The translations under genes and the position numbers were made by a program. A stretch of 64,000 bases of DNA from Phytoseiulus persimilis (lineage: Eukaryota > Arthropoda > Arachnida > Mesostigmata > Phytoseiidae): assembly GCA_037576195.1 (NCBI GenBank), contig CM075101.1, positions 9,300,001 through 9,364,000 on the forward strand. The letters are read 5' to 3'. A model generated the notes under the pieces. That model saw only the letters and a program-made list of their open reading frames with translations, was not told the origin of the DNA and searched no databases. Position 1 is the stretch's first letter. Every line of letters starts with the position of its first letter. Below are positions 35,611 to 47,174 of the stretch, piece by piece.

Positions 35611-37879
35611 ACATCGAGACTTCCTTGTCGCAGTACCATTCTCCCCGGCTTGGTTGACACGCCTACTTCTCTCTCGACAGACAGTAATATGCGAAAGTCT
35701 GGGCGTCGTTGTTATATCTGATCGTAGATGCTCAATTTCCAGCCTGATTGCCCCCCCCCCCCCCCCCCCCCCCCCCTACCCCATCCTGCCGCAGACTACT
35801 GGGCCGCCCTCTGCTGATTCTGCTCGATATGAGGCCCCTGATTGTCGGAAACACCGATGTGATTCTCCCCATACGAGATCCCTGCTGTTCGTATCAACTC
35901 CTGTTGTCATCCTGATAGACATTGATGCCAATCCCAAAACTGGAGCCTCATCCAGAAATATCCGCATTGTAGTACTCAATACTTGAGCCCCACAGCGGGA
36001 CATCAATTCAACTCGCCAGCTGAGTTGTGCATGAGAAAGAATTCGCCAGCGAAGACGGATGAAATCGACAAACAGCAAGAGTTTCTGCGAAGGATTCAAC
36101 ATACGTGGTCGAATTGAGAGAACAGGCTCCGCTCTTCTAACGTTGGGTTGCGAGATGAGTTGCCGTAGGCTGTGAACATAAACTATTTGCTCCGTAGGCC
36201 CTCAAAAGTGGTATTTTATTGAGATACGTGAATTCCGGCTCATTGTTCTCGGCGGCGATAGATTCGTGCCCTCTGGGAGGACTCAGTCGGTGTGCCTGGG
36301 CTGCGCTCAGGTCTCACTATCGAATCACCACCGGAGGATAATTGTCAGTGGAGATTCGAACCCTGAGGAGTCTGCGAATGGAACCTTCCAATCACAAATC
36401 GTCAATTCAGCGGACACTACGGCCGGCCCCCGCGCGAAGTGTAGAGGAGCCGTCCAAGAGACCAAACCGTCATTAAGGACGAGCGAGCGTCCGTTTGTCA
36501 ATTCGGGGCAAACAAAGCCCTCCGCTCTTGGAAGTGTATTTCCCGCGGAGCAGGAGCGAACATGCGATAATTAACGAACGCAACCGTCTCGAGAGAGGTC
36601 TCTCCCTGTAATCCCACAGAGCCGGTAGTGAGGCTCAAAATTGACGCAAATTGCTTAGCGAACACAACATTTGCAGTATTACCGTTTTCCGACTGGAATA
36701 TCGCGAAGCTTCCCTCCCGTCGTCGCTCGATGTGAAATTAGTGTAACAGCGATGACATCATGAATCGACGGCTCGGACCCTTTTGCTCTGCACCGAGTTC
36801 AGCGGAGGCTTCTCTCGGTAACAGTCCAATGAGGTAATTTAATCAAGCTCCGACTCTCAATAGCGATCCTATTTGTGGAGGCACTGATACAAATGTGTAC
36901 AGATGGCATTCGAAGACTTTCTTTGAAAAGCTTCTCGTATCGCTCTGTACGAAAACGTAAATACACGGAGAAGTCGAATGCAGTCGATAAGCGAGCACCG
37001 ACAAAGCCACCGATGAATCTGGAAGCCGCCGGATCGATAGAGACAGTTTGCCAGAGGCCAGCAATGACGGTCATCGTGCTCGCCTTGAAGAAAGAAGTGC
37101 ACACGAACATCCGACACATCGATGGAAGCGGCAATACGATCCAACATGACGTTCTCGGAGATGACTCCCCGTCATCGGTGGACTCCGAGCAAATTGAAGC
37201 TGGATCTCTCTGAAGAAACACCATGAGTTGAGCGAATTCAATTTTTGAGTTCGATTCCACTGTAGCTCCTCGTCCTTGTCAGCCACGGGAAGGGTATTTC
37301 CTTCGCACCCGTCCGGCTGGCTGTCGCGGATGGAACTCTCCGACCAACGACAGTCAAGCGAGAAGAGGCAACGGTCAGATCAAAAATCTCTCCTGGAGAT
37401 ACATTCCGTTCGAGAAATGTTCCAGCCTCATGGAGCGCCGGGGAATTTTGATTTCTTGCTGTGAACTGCCCCTCGAGAATAAATCTTCTATGGACAAGAG
37501 AAAGCTTGAGATCTCGGGTCGTTTGATCTTCTGTTTCGCATTCGGTCTCGAGGTTATCCTCGCGGGCCGACTAATAGCCGCGCGTCAATATCCACGACTG
37601 ATGGCTTGCAAGCCCTGAGGGCTCTGTCGAGCCGTGTTTTTGGGGCGCGTCCCGCGCTAAAATCGGGACGCTGTAGCTTTCGCGTCCCTGAGCTCTGCGT
37701 TCAGCTGCTCGTCTCGAGCGAAGTCGGCGACGAGCCCGCGAGCGTCGCATTTTCAACACAATTCTTTCGACAGTCTGACATCATAATCATATCGGAGGAG
37801 GAAGAAGCCGACTTATGTCTCGGAGCCCTGAATCCAGCTCCGATGCCTATGCAAGCGGCGCCAAACATCTCCAGGGTAG
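35611..37879. other. 2.3 kb without a supported gene
   Basis: Both strands stay open in several frames over 36799-37286, without recognisable content. The plus frame at 37606-37950 contains an acidic run (SEEEEADLCLG) and could belong to the candidate gene immediately downstream. Apart from the C26 run there are no clear repeats. Confidence 0.3.
35751..35776. repeat. Homopolymer of 26 C
   Basis: Read directly from the sequence. True length is uncertain in any assembly. Confidence 0.95.
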
Positions 37880-38182
37880 CATCTGCCAGGAGAATCTCGC
37901 AAGCATCAAAAACTGTGGGTGAACGATCCCAGAACGCCCCCTCAGTTTGAGGGTCATCCGAACGCTACTCATCTTCAGGAGCTCGTTTCTCGAAGTGGAT
38001 CATTCGGAGATGAGTGGATCTTCCCGCCAACAGGAAAATTCCGATTGGGCTTTCAAGCGCTCCTGACACCGCGGGTAGGAACCGCAAGGACCGCAAGTTC
38101 CTCGCTACTCAACTCGCGAGAAACCGCAAGTCTTCGGCGGATCACCGCGGAAGCTGCAAGAGAACGGATGAAACTGGTCTGA
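37880..38182 (+). CDS. Exon-like frame, unknown protein
   Basis: This plus frame opens just after an in-frame TAG at 37877 and reads like protein (NDPRTPPQFEGHPNATHLQE, then DEWIFPPTGKFRLGF) until TGA at 38180. Codons are mostly purine-first. No ATG lies near its start, so if real it is an internal or terminal exon joined to something upstream. No family recognised. Confidence 0.25.
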   Translation, partial: HLPGESRKHQKLWVNDPRTPPQFEGHPNATHLQELVSRSGSFGDEWIFPPTGKFRLGFQALLTPRVGTARTASSSLLNSRETASLRRITAEAARERMKLV

Positions 38183-38269
38183 TACTCCAACCCATTGTGA
38201 GATTGAATTATCAAGCTCAAACTACTCGTTCAAGAGTGGCGACTGCGGGAGTTTTAAGCGGCTCGAGAG

Positions 38270-38587
38270 CTAGCCCGCTAAGCTCTCTGTTTGAATTCGA
38301 ATGTCACTTTCTCCATGAGGTTTGAAGGCTTCGAAGGCAGTGCTCAAGAAAGCTTCCAGATCGGAGAGAAGTGAAGCTCGTGGTGTATTTCCTCGATGCA
38401 CGCGCCCTGAGACACTCGAGAGCGAATTTCTGAATATGGCCATATCAACGATCGAACCTTTCTTTTGAGCTAGCACAACAGCAGCCGTCAGCCCAGTTCC
38501 GGAATCGTGGGTTATGCGAACCTCCGAAGCTGGGCGAGGCTCCCCTTCGACGAGCACTTGTCCCTCAGTCTTCGCTGCTGGACTCAT
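38270..38587 (-). CDS. Possible small minus-strand ORF, unknown protein
   Basis: ATG at about 38587 opens a frame of about 105 codons ending in TAG at 38270. The codon pattern is strongly purine-first, with many GCT, GTT and GAT codons, and the peptide has ordinary composition (a stretch around TGLTAAVVLAQKKGSIVD). No domain or signal peptide is recognised. It could be a single-exon gene, an exon or chance. Confidence 0.3.
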   Translation of the reverse strand: MSPAAKTEGQVLVEGEPRPASEVRITHDSGTGLTAAVVLAQKKGSIVDMAIFRNSLSSVSGRVHRGNTPRASLLSDLEAFLSTAFEAFKPHGESDIRIQTESLAG

Positions 38588-38610
38588 TCTCGGCACGGAG
38601 GAATTCGCTC

Positions 38611-38847
38611 GTGCCAGCGGAAGATTGTGGTAGCCTGAGTGGTCCTTCCATCGTGGGCGATGGAGAGAAAAGTGAGGGGAGGTGGCCAGTCAAGGTAGCA
38701 AACGGGTCGCGACTCGCGAGACCTCAGAGATCGACATCAAGTTCGGTCCAAGAAACCCCAGGACACCGGAGCCTGAACGAGCAATTCTGGAAAATTTTCG
38801 ATGAAGCTCCGGGAAGCCGCTCCAACTCGAATGGATCTCCCAGCTGA
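38611..38847 (+). CDS. Exon-like frame ending in TGA, unknown protein
   Basis: A plus frame of 78 codons whose end (LNEQFWKIFDEAPGSRSNSN) looks like a natural hydrophilic C-terminus. It lies downstream of the candidate at 37880 and could be its last exon, but I could not establish a splice junction between them. No family recognised. Confidence 0.2.
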   Translation: MPAEDCGSLSGPSIVGDGEKSEGRWPVKVANGSRLARPQRSTSSSVQETPGHRSLNEQFWKIFDEAPGSRSNSNGSPS

Positions 38848-41056
38848 CGATGATCTCTAGAGCTTGGGAGTTCAGGTGAAAAGAATCAAGCGTATTAGGC
38901 GCTCAAATCCAGGTGAAATCTAGGCGTTCTGGGTGAAATTCAGGCCGAGGCTCAGCGATCAAAATGAAGCGAAATTCTGGTACTCCGAGTGAAGCTTCGG
39001 CACTCCGGCCGGAGCCTTGGCGGCTCACTCCCGGGCTCCGAAGTCCATCACGAAAATTGCTGATGGTGGAGTGGAGTCTCGAAGTTTAGATTCGGAGACT
39101 GAAATGACTTTGAAGAGGTGGGCTTGAACGCCCAGCCTGATTCTCTGTCAAGCACGGCCTATAAATCCCGAGAAGAGTTCGGGGACTTTCGAAACGGCTT
39201 CCAACTAGAACATCATTGACGTATCAGAGGCACATGTGTGGGTGAGACGAGGAGCTGACTGGGGGGCTGCAAATCTGGGCGATTCAGGTGAAACTCAATC
39301 GAAGCTGTGGAAACTCATTCGAAATTTAATTCCTCATTACTCCATTATTCAAGGATCCGTTGTATCAACGGCCAGTGGATACGATGCTCCCGAAGTGCAC
39401 CGAGGAATATGCGCATCACCTCAGCATGCCTGCATCGAGTTCTAGGAGGGATGCACGTTCCCGAGAATGCGACCAGTTTCTCGCGGGAGCCACGCTCGCA
39501 GAATGTTCACCAACGTGTTTTTTGTGCGGGTGTTTTTCTTTTCTGAGATGCGTCACAAGCGAGGAGTCTCCAGGGAGGTGCGCAGCGGCTCAGTAATTGG
39601 GAGCCAGCGCTGACGGGAACCCTTCCCATGATTCGAGGCTCCGAGCCTGAACGGGCTTGAACGAAAGAGGGATATCGTCAGCCAAACGAATCGGAGGCAG
39701 AGATCGAATGAGAGGGAACAGCGGAGACAGAGAGCAAAGCCGATCGGAGCGTCGAAGTAAGACGTCCCAACGAGCTTACTCAAGGCGGGAGCATTCAATG
39801 GGGGGAACAGGTCTGCCTTTCCACGCAAACAAACCGACCCATCCAAGCTCACCGCTAAATCGACTTCGGACTGCTCACGAAGCCTCAAATGAGGTCCATG
39901 TCCGGGGCCATGTCTGGCTCGGGCTCCTAGATGAACTCGGCCAGAATGCAGGACGTGGAGCGGAGGAGAAAGTCTTCCCTCATACCGGAATACTCGAACG
40001 AGCTTAGGACGCGATCCCGAGCTTCTACTCATCAAACTCGAAGACGACAGCCGAGCGGGAAACTCGGGCTCTCCTCGGAGACGCGAGACTCCGAAAGCAA
40101 TCTCGACAGTTTGTCGCGTCACGAGACCGCAGCCCAGGTTCTGAGTGGTTCGACGGGAGACCGGCCAATGCGGAAGAAAAACTGAGCTTATCAAAAAATT
40201 CGAGACTCATCTCGGGATACTGGCGATTCGGGAACTTGGAGGAGCGTGCCACGGAAACGGGAGAAAATGACACAGGCCAGCCGAAGCCGAGTTACAAGGC
40301 AGTAGGGGGCTTCTCCTCGATTCTGAGTCGCCCTCCTGCGCGGCTCAATTATGATCAGACTGATGGTTGCACTAGTGGCACTTTTCTCTTCCTGCGAGAT
40401 TTCCAGGCACGCTCACGGGACAAATCTTCTCCTCATCCCGGAGCCACAATTCATCTGGGCAAGCTGGAGAGACTCTGTGAATGAATGGCAGTCCTGGCGA
40501 TGATTGCAGCTCGTGCAGCAGTAGTATACACCAATGTGCGGTTCCTGGAGAGGTGCTCCGCGAAGGGAACAAGATTGAAATGCCACATTCTTGCGGGACG
40601 ATCACATCTTCGTGCGCCGGTCCTCGAATTCAAGCTCTGAAAACGCGCGCGCACATCCGACTTCTGTTCATTTCGACGGAGTGAGCGGATGAATGAGAGA
40701 AGCTCGGAACAATTTATGAAAAGTATCTGTTGAGCGCGCCCAGACCGCAGATGGAGCTCTCGGCACCCCCGTCGCGCATCGTCGCTCTTGACGAGCTAAC
40801 GAACGACGACGGGGACACGAGTGGAGAGGAGGAAGTCAATAGAGAAGTGAATTATCATCTCACAGTGTGGCTTCCCCTAAAAACTGAGGCGGATATCGAT
40901 TGCAGGAAATAGCGCGAACGCCTGTTCTGGCGCCCTCAATATGTCTCCTTGCGTCATCGCTCACTTAGATCCATAATTGGTGGAAAGCCGATAAAATGTT
41001 ATTATTGAACCCGACCGAGATACAGAGGATTTTCTCGTGAGCTATTCATCATCAAA
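38848..41056. other. 2.2 kb without a supported gene
   Basis: 38870-39000 is a degenerate repeat built on CAGGTGAAA/GGGTGAAAT motifs. A 213-codon minus frame (39553-40194) and a plus frame (39657-40007) overlap; neither looks like a known protein. A short plus frame after CAGACCGCAG (ATG at about 40750) gives an acidic peptide ending at 40912. Confidence 0.3.
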
Positions 41057-41089
41057 ATGCCCCCCAAATCAGCGGTAAAGCCCTTGAAA
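41057..41089 (+). CDS. Possible first coding exon (11 codons)
   Basis: ATG in a good context (ATCAAAATGCC) encodes MPPKSAVKPLK and runs straight into a GTGAGT donor at 41090. This is the usual look of a short first exon, but no downstream exon could be attached to it. Confidence 0.15.
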
Positions 41090-41712
41090 GTGAGTTCCGA
41101 ACTCCATTCACCTGTCTGGAGCCCGGAATTCGTCGAACGCGGACTGCGAGCTCAAATGGCTCCGAATTTCAAACCAGGGGTGCACAGGTCGCAGGCTGCA
41201 CCCCACGGACACCCATGCAGCGACTCTAGATTTCGCCCTACCTGCTCAAAGGAATCCGGGTGCGGTATCGGGCTGAGCACACGGTGTCATTTCGACCAGT
41301 ATGCTTCCATTGGGTATCGCTTGCGGTCGCTGGGGATTGACACAGGGTTAATCCGCTGTCGAGTTCAACCGAAGAAATGGCCTCGATGGGAAGTAAACGT
41401 GGAGAGCTGAACATTTGAATGACAATTAAATTATTGGCCGTCGGTTGCTGTGGTTCCTCGAATCGATTATGGGAATGTTCTCACACGTTCCTCGTGATTC
41501 CATCCAGATCTTATTCTCGAGATAGTGCTCTCGAAATGTCCAACTCCTCTGGAAGCGGCATGAGGAGTTCACCACGCGCGTGCGACTGTGAGGAAATGAA
41601 TTTTTTCGCCATAGCTCCAGGGAATTCGTGAAGATAGTCCGGGAATCTATGTAGGGCTTCGCGTATCCCAGAAGAGTGGATACCCGATTGCGAGGTGATG
41701 TGGACGCATTGA

Positions 41713-41919
41713 ATGTTGACGAACGGGCGCGAAGCCGATTTCTGGGCTTACATGAAGATTGATTGGGAGTCTTTGTCACCTCTGGCAGCCAGGAACTTCC
41801 AACTGAATGTTCCGGCCGCCTCGACGAGAACTGACTCTCACAAAGCTGATCGGGCATATAGAAGGACCTCCACGAATTTAGAGGATATTTTCGAGGAAGC
41901 GAACAGTGATCCATATTGA
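41713..41919 (+). pseudogene. hAT transposase C-terminal (dimerisation) remnant
   Basis: The frame contains FWAYMKIDWESLSPLAAR followed by NFQLNVPAAST. This fits the hAT C-terminal dimerisation domain pattern (W, then PxLxxLAxxxLxVPATS). The usual SERxFS that should follow is degraded, and no catalytic core or BED finger is found in frame upstream, so this is a fossil. It shows that autonomous hAT elements existed in this lineage, consistent with the non-autonomous hAT copies in the same window. Confidence 0.5.
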
Positions 41920-44711
41920 ATTTTCTCCCGGTTTGCCCGATTGTTCGTGTCTGGTGATAAGTCTGGAACGCATTTCGTCTCACGCACTCAGGATGGAGGT
42001 GTGTTCTACCCCGCTGGACTTTTCATGGTCATTCGCTGACCACGTTCTCCCAGGACGCTGGTTCGAAGTGTGAAGTGGAGCTGTGAGGTTCGCTTCCACC
42101 CTCATGGACGCCTGTTTTTCCGCTGTTCAACAACACAACATTCAACGGAGCACAGTAACTTGGAAAACAGGATCGCGACGTATCGGCAATACTGAGTGGC
42201 CTTGAAGGCGCTGCTCATCATCAGAATTCGGATCTGAATTCGCTAACACGGGTGAAAAATCTTCTACTTCTCGGCGTTCATACTGACATACAGCCTTCGA
42301 GCGAATTGAAAGTTGAAGCTCCCCCGTTTCGTCTGCTGCAGGAATATTCCAATATTCCACGAGCCTGCTGTTCCCTGCTGTTTCTGTGCCCCTGATGTTT
42401 ATCTCCGGGTGCGGGCCGTGATGAATCCTTCAGAGCTGTCTGACGAAGACAGTGGATATATAGATTTTAGCGTTCGGCTCTTCTCTTCCGCGTGCATTCA
42501 GCGTTCAGAGCTCCGTGCATTGACGAGCGGACGCGAACCTCGGAACACATCCTCGGGGAGCGAGCAGGATTTCACCTTCATTTGGAATCCGGCTCCCAGA
42601 CGTTCGGACTCGTCGCATTCTCGCCTTGTTATCGAGGGGAGGCTCTTTTTTCGCCCGTTCCGATATTTTGCCAGAATCAGCCTTGGTTCCCTCAACGAGA
42701 AACCAAGGATTCACGCTTTGGCGTGAAGAGCGGTAACAGGGTCTGCTTCCTATCTACAATGTAAGAGAAAAGTTTCGATATGAAGACGATCTGAATTGTT
42801 TCATGATGTCTGATGGTCTCTGTCTCATTATCCTGTCATCGGAGGACGTCCTATGAGCTCGCACCTGCCGCCTGAGGCAGCCTCAGTGTGGCGCCAACGC
42901 ACATCTACACGCTGGGTCCGCACCGAGTTCACCGTTCGACCGTCTCGACAGCTTCGATCAAAATTCTTGGATCCATGGAAACTCTCGTGGAACATTCACC
43001 CTAAATTGTTGGAACCAATTCAATGAACTCCAGATGTTTCCTGACTCAGGAAACCCGCGATGTGACGCAAACCGCGTGTCGTGTGCTCGTCAGTTCGGTC
43101 CATAAAACACGCTCGCGGCGTAACGAGATTCTTTCTTTTCACTTTCCTGCTCTACGGTGTTGGGAGATCTGTGATAACGGTCTCCCGAAGGAGCTGTTTG
43201 CTACGGCGAGGAGGAAGAGGTTTACCAGAATGAGGATTTAATAGCCCAAACGCAGGAAAAACAAGCCATTGAAATTGATCACCGCAGTTTTGATCCCCGC
43301 AGAACACCACGCAGCGAAATGCTGCCCAGCGAAAGATTCCCTCGTCCCCATGATGCTGATACGGGGAATCGGTGAGCGGCGATTCAGCTCTGAGACTCGG
43401 GTTCCCGCCGAACTCAATCGCGGAAACCTGCCAAGGATGCTTCGACCAGTGCGCCATTTGAATCATTCTTTCACAGCGGTTCACTATGCTTCGTGCTCCG
43501 CACCTCCGAGGTTTTGTACGATAGGTAACTGCGGTTTCTCATATGAAGCACATACCGAGCCCGAATCGGTCGAGATTACAAACTTTCCCGCGAACCTCGG
43601 ACGGACAGAGGGAACACCTGGCACCGGGTCTGAAATCTCTGCCGTATTGGATGGGTGATTCCGTGCGTTCGATCCCCGCTGTCAACTGATTTCTCACCTA
43701 CGAATCGTGGCAACTACGAACGATCACAACCCATTTGGTTCGACTATGGACGCGGAGAATACTCTGCTGGGCAGGGAGACCACTTTGTAGGGGAATGATG
43801 TGCACGAGGGATGTCTACCAAAGCCTCCCAACAGGTGTGTCAATCAAGTCGGTTTCAAGGGTGACCACATCCTAAGGAATTGTGGCTCGTCGTCCCCTTG
43901 GGATTGTCCATGACTGCAATTCTCAGACCAGTACGCCCGCCTGCCTGCTTGCACGATCGCCAGCTTCACCCGAGAATCGCTCGTCGAAACACATCGGGAC
44001 ACATATCTCCCTCTCATCCCTATCCTCTCTCACGGAAGGCCTCGTTTTTTGTCAAAGCATTGTTTGATCACTTTCTGCAGCGAACGTGGAGCTCATTGGC
44101 AAGATGCTGGCTCGTCTGATTTACAGCTTCCCGGAATCCTAATTCTTTCAAGGTGCTCCGAATTGCGATTTTCGTAGAGACCACCCGATCCAAGCCATTC
44201 GCCTTGATGGTTTCTCAGCTTCTCATCCGGTTTGAGTGCATCCAGAGTACATCTCATCGGACATAGCTTGGACGCTCAAATGGGTCATTTCTTCTCTCCG
44301 TTCCTTCTAGATAATTCCGGACTTGAACCGGCGTGGATCACAGGTAAACCACCGGAAGCTGAACAAAATCGAGTCGATGTTCCTGGTGACGTGTAGGCGA
44401 GAGCTTTCCGACGAACCATTCATTGAAATCGTTCCCAGATGTCCTGTCTCGTCCTCTACAGTTCAAGTGCTCCATGCACCTCGAGGAAATCGCGTCGCCC
44501 GCTGGATACACTGATTCGAGGACTCTGGATTTCGAGCGGAGGGCGAACGGGAACTGGTTCATTTCGATTCGATCGCGATTGATTAAAAGCATGCAGAATC
44601 CACGACGTTTGCTTGCCCTCTGTTTCCGGAACTCAGACCTCGATCTCATTCAGCCGAGCCACAGGGAACCTCTCAGTCATGGAGTTTCCTAAACTTCCCG
44701 AGGGCGCCATC
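41920..44711. other. 2.8 kb without a supported gene
   Basis: The longest reading is a plus frame at 42313-42726 (137 codons) with no recognised domain, overlapped by other frames. No repeats detected by eye. Confidence 0.35.
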
Positions 44712-44869
44712 TTCCGATTATTATTTCAACTTCCGATTATTATTTCAACTTCCGATCATTCTTTCAACTTCCGATCATTATTTCAACTTCGATTATTTCA
44801 CCCTCGGCATTCGAACAATCAATTCTTTCAACCTCCTTCCGCGTTGATCAGTTGAAATAATCGAGGTTG
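44712..44869. repeat. 19-bp tandem array with an inverted unit downstream
   Basis: Four units of 19 bp (consensus TTCCGATTATTATTTCAAC) occupy 44712-44787, and a partial fifth follows to about 44802. An inverted copy (GTTGAAATAATCGAGGTTG) lies at 44851-44869, so the RNA could fold into a stem of about 16 bp. Confidence 0.85.
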
Positions 44870-45648
44870 TGATGAACATATGTGCTAGAGAGGTTCTTTC
44901 ATGGTCCGTATCAGAGGGGACCCAACCAATGAACAGACCTCAACTGCGCGGATTCGGATGACCGGTAAGAGACCGATGGAAGCCGCGGATTTGTGCTGGA
45001 GGCACTTCGGATGACTGCAACGGGCACCAATTGGATGTCCGCAATGGATTTTCTTATCACGCTGATTACGTTTTTCTTGGTACCCGCGGTTGATCGTGGT
45101 CGACCGCCCGAGATCACGGTAATTCGCGAGGTCTATCGAGCAGCAATCTGCGCAGTGAGCACGGCAAAGTATTTCAAGGCATTTTCCAGCTTTTAAAATG
45201 TGAGGCCCGCGTGACCTCTGAAATTCAGCTGTCGAGATGCAGTGAGGAGGAATTCCTTAACATAGATGAAGAGATTCCCGAACGAGAGGCACCGCTTGTC
45301 CCATCCCGTTCCCATTTTCGGGCGTCATACAGAGGAGTCCCTTCTCTGAGTGATTCTATTGGACACCCTCCCAGGGATGATCATTCAGCCGAGCATTGAG
45401 TTATCGACTCAGAATTTTTATCGAGCGAAGTCGTCTAGCCCGCGTTCGAGGATTCTTATCGAGCTTCTGCAACAGTTGATTGAAATCCTGGGCAAGAATG
45501 TCAAGTCTCCGCCTAAGAAGGCCGAGGAGTAGATTCGACTGAATTCTTCCATCATCACTTTTACGGCTCTCATATCTGTGAGTGGTCTCCTTTATTGTCG
45601 GATCAAGAGATAGCGTAAGATATCGACGTGGAGCCACTCATAATAACA
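44870..45648. other. No supported gene
   Basis: Short overlapping frames only; nothing recognised. Confidence 0.35.
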
Positions 45649-45843
45649 ATGCAAGACTGCATACTTAAGAGAAATGACCTTGAGAGTGGCCTTCTAGATT
45701 TATGGTCCGTTTACTCGCTCACTTGGGTGAACGACCAACTCGAGCTGGCGATCGCGGGGAACATCACCGCGGTTCCGCTGAACGGACGGGAGGGGATTTC
45801 CTACGCTATTCGATCGAGTCCGGTTCCTCTCAAAATCGAGTGA
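45649..45843 (+). CDS. Short protein-like ORF, unknown
   Basis: From the ATG at 45649 (MQDCILKRNDLESGLLDLWS...) to TGA at 45841 it gives 64 residues of ordinary composition. A GTG-initiated extension to 45628 is also open. No domain, signal peptide or splice context identified. Confidence 0.2.
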   Translation: MQDCILKRNDLESGLLDLWSVYSLTWVNDQLELAIAGNITAVPLNGREGISYAIRSSPVPLKIE

Positions 45844-46625
45844 TGTTCCCCAGGAGACAGCAATTCCCGGACTTCATGCGAGAACAGCACGTGCTAACGC
45901 GCGCTTCGGTGTTTGCTGGGTTAGTTTCCGCTCCAGCGTCAGAACGAGGAACGAACGAGGAGAATTGCGGCGTCAAACCTTCCAGGAACTTTGCGAGCGC
46001 GGCAGAGGGAGCCTCTGTGGGACTGAAAGTTTGAGGAACACGCCCGCCGTGCGCAAACGAGTGTGAGACTGCTGGTATGAGGGAACAAGCAGTGAATGAA
46101 CGGGAAGTACAGTGGAGATGAAAACGGAGTCTGAACAAAGAAGTGAAGGTGCAGAAGCCTATTGTTTTTTTGTGGTAGCCACCACCACCGTCATGAAGAT
46201 CTGAGGGAGATGCCCTGCGGGTTTTGCTACAAATTGTAAGCACGTATAGGTTCGTAGTGCAGCGTCCGAACGCCGGCGCTCGATCGGCCCGCTCGATCAA
46301 AGGGAGAGCGGAGGGAGATTCGTTCGCGATGTGTCTGTTCAAAAACCCTTGCAAAGGGCGGGACGACTTTGGAGAGATGTGGCGCCGCGGGCTCGACGTC
46401 CGTGACCTACGGACTCCAGATGGATTTTTCTCGGGAAGCAGATCCAATGAGCTTGGCTAGGAGAATGCCCTCGTTCACGATGACGCCTCTCGGCCCTGAG
46501 ATAGGTTTCATTCTCGATAAGCGAAATAGCCAGTTTCGAGACACTCCAGGGAGTCGCTTGGACTTGCTCAGATCAGTCGATATCTTAAATGCTCCTGAAA
46601 CTACGAATTTTATTCTCTTTTCCCA

Positions 46626-47174
46626 ATGATTTTCGATGCTCCGGGGACCACGACTACAAGAAACTCGAACAAAACTTTGGTCCCAGCGGATCTTTTGAGA
46701 ACTGATCGTATCGTGTTTAATAGACTTCAAGCCTCTCAGGTTCTCTGTCGTAGATGTTCGGTGAGTTTTATGAGAGAACCCTTGGTGTCGCCCGCTTCGA
46801 TTGTACTGCTGATTGTTTGTCGAGCGGAGGGTTACGATTCTGAGAATTTTCGCTCCTGTACCTCACTTCAAGATGTTCGGCAAGACTTGTTTCGTTCTGG
46901 TGCAATCGAGGATAATTTCGTTCCAGCTTGCGGGCTCGATATCCCACCTTTCCCTCCTGAAGCTTCTCCCGCTATGACTTGGCTAGAACCCTCTGGAGCT
47001 GAAATCGCGTGGGTCGACACGATTATTTTCGAAGCCGCTGAGACGAATCTGAACTTTCCGACCACCTCCGAGAAATCTCCACGAGTCGGCGCCTGCGGTC
47101 TGGAGGGAAGTTTGGGATTGTCGCCGCTACCTCAAAGGGTCCGCTTTCCATATTCCACTCGAGTCGGTCGGTAG
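46626..47174 (+). CDS. 182-codon open frame, unknown protein
   Basis: It starts with ATG at 46626 and ends with TAG. Third positions are T-rich, and the peptide is balanced, with several Cys (LCRRC, CRAEGYDSENFRSC) and an acidic C-terminal half (AEIAWVDTIIFEAAET). By my estimate about one frame of this length is expected by chance in 64 kb, so length alone is not proof. A GTGAGT inside it (about 46760) could also be a splice donor. No family recognised. Confidence 0.3.
   Translation: MIFDAPGTTTTRNSNKTLVPADLLRTDRIVFNRLQASQVLCRRCSVSFMREPLVSPASIVLLIVCRAEGYDSENFRSCTSLQDVRQDLFRSGAIEDNFVPACGLDIPPFPPEASPAMTWLEPSGAEIAWVDTIIFEAAETNLNFPTTSEKSPRVGACGLEGSLGLSPLPQRVRFPYSTRVGR

Noticed and set aside
36350-36372. 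GATTCGAACCC, resembling a minus-strand tRNA T-loop
   Set aside because: The flanking bases do not form a 5-bp T stem and no D or anticodon arm could be found.
39553-40194. 213-codon minus-strand open frame
   Set aside because: Composition (Arg/Ser/Leu-rich, no domain) and an overlapping plus frame suggest chance openness in GC-rich sequence; length is only marginally unexpected.
45830-46447. 205-codon minus-strand open frame
   Set aside because: Low-complexity, Ser/Arg-rich content with no domain and no splice context; overlapped by other frames.
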